Shown here piece after piece: positions 48,669 through 49,074 of a stretch of DNA of 49,074 bases. The position numbers and the translations under genes are program-made. The notes under the pieces are model-generated. The model saw nothing but the letters and a program-made list of their open reading frames with translations. It had not been told where the DNA came from and did not search any database. The stretch's first letter is position 1, and the number at the start of each line of letters is the position of its first letter. Origin of the DNA: Yoonia sp. (GTDB lineage: Bacteria > Pseudomonadota > Alphaproteobacteria > Rhodobacterales > Rhodobacteraceae); the NCBI RefSeq assembly GCF_017854565.1, contig NZ_JAFMHJ010000026.1, forward strand, positions 1 through 49,074, read 5' to 3'.

Positions 48669-49074
48669 GTGGACTTAGCATTGGATCATATCAACGACTT
48701 CTTCGATGATAGGAACCGAGCATGGTGCGTCCATTGTGGCAGGGGGTTGGCAGGCTTAACGACGAACCGGGATCATGTTCCCACCAAGGGGTTTTTGAAG
48801 AAGCCATGGCCACCTGAACTTCCAGTTATTACCATTTGCGTGGAATGCAACACAGGCTTCTCCTTAGACGAACAATACGTGGTCTCATTCCTGAGCAGCG
48901 TGATCTCGGGAACAACAGAACCCGGGAAGCAAATCAATGCCAGCGCGGCGAGAGCCATGAAGAAGAGTCCGGCGCTGAGGGAGACAATTAAGCAGTCTAA
49001 GCAAGAGTATCGTCCTATGGTAAGCGACGGCCGCGCCCCATTAATTTTCGCCTTGTTGTCGGTGGTGCGGTCAA
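48669..49074 (+). CDS. HNH-like zinc-finger protein, C-terminus beyond the window
   Basis: An open frame running off the right edge (135 codons visible). It begins with a GTG at 48669 after an in-frame TAA (TTG 48681 is an alternative). Motifs WCVHCGRGLAGL, then NRDHVPTKGFL, then ICVECNTGFSLDE give the CxxC...DH...CxxC pattern of HNH/treble-clef proteins, so a nuclease-like fold is likely. The helical continuation (SARAAMKKSPALRET-type) is unassigned. The DNA from about 48.5 kb is AT-richer than the rest, suggesting acquisition. The truncated end prevents a firm family call. Confidence 0.65.
   Translation, partial: MDLALDHINDFFDDRNRAWCVHCGRGLAGLTTNRDHVPTKGFLKKPWPPELPVITICVECNTGFSLDEQYVVSFLSSVISGTTEPGKQINASAARAMKKSPALRETIKQSKQEYRPMVSDGRAPLIFALLSVVRS

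Overview
The window is a piece of an alphaproteobacterial chromosome, most likely from the Rhodobacteraceae (marine Roseobacter-type). The evidence is high-GC coding DNA with short gaps and many ATGA-type overlaps, a class II (B12-dependent) ribonucleotide reductase, a short HisG paired with HisZ next to hisS, a DUF1489 gene, a Hint-domain secreted-type protein, a xanthine dehydrogenase and BMP-type ABC cluster, and a 440-residue GltX. No rRNA, tRNA, CRISPR array, IS element or integrase gene was recognised.

Layout. 1-4.6 kb: nrdJ (minus), a DUF1489 gene and an acyl-CoA/4-coumarate-CoA ligase-like gene (plus). 4.5-8.4 kb: a minus-strand run hisS-hisZ-hisG-yqaA. 8.6-10.4 kb: slyX, a Hint-domain protein and a small unknown gene. 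10.3-13.9 kb: dnaE. 14.0-14.9 kb: a two-gene ArsR regulator/SRPBCC unit, probably leaderless. 15.0-24.4 kb: a plus-strand purine cluster, xdhA-xdhB-xdhC followed by a four-gene BMP-family nucleoside/purine ABC transporter, closed by an intrinsic terminator. 25.0-28.9 kb: a secreted PstS-like/OmpA fusion, a secreted stand-alone PilJ/NarX-type sensor domain protein and an MBL-fold hydrolase. 29.0-31.0 kb: an alanine/glycine:Na+ symporter and a universal stress protein (minus). 31.3-34.8 kb: a KAP-family P-loop NTPase, the ABC-F factor ettA and an AT-richer coiled-coil ORF. 34.9-36.2 kb: a small membrane protein and two cold-shock genes. 36.3-40.8 kb: tesA divergent from a lolD-like ATPase and FtsX-like permease, then a gamma-glutamylcyclotransferase-like gene. 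40.7-46.8 kb (minus): gltX, a DHA2 MFS exporter, a 2OG-Fe(II) oxygenase, a secreted SH3-like/glycine-zipper protein and nadE. 47.0-48.4 kb: a secreted protein made of 18 MORN repeats. From 48.5 kb the DNA becomes AT-richer and a zinc-finger HNH-like gene runs off the end.

The most unusual signal is a set of small palindromic repeats sitting in frame inside essential or metabolic genes. nrdJ and dnaE each carry a copy of the same palindrome, read in the same frame (E-[VA]-P-D-[QH]-V-R-[DG]-G). xdhB carries two other repeat types back to back, giving about 35 extra residues. Related copies of the xdhB repeats lie between genes elsewhere in the window. This resembles the Rickettsia palindromic elements that create peptide insertions in proteins. 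Other points worth checking are a low-GC patch inside hisS, a shared leader motif at the same distance in front of both cold-shock genes, a nine-unit block duplication in the MORN protein, a 14-bp perfect inverted repeat in front of the MFS exporter gene, and a composition break inside the KAP NTPase gene.
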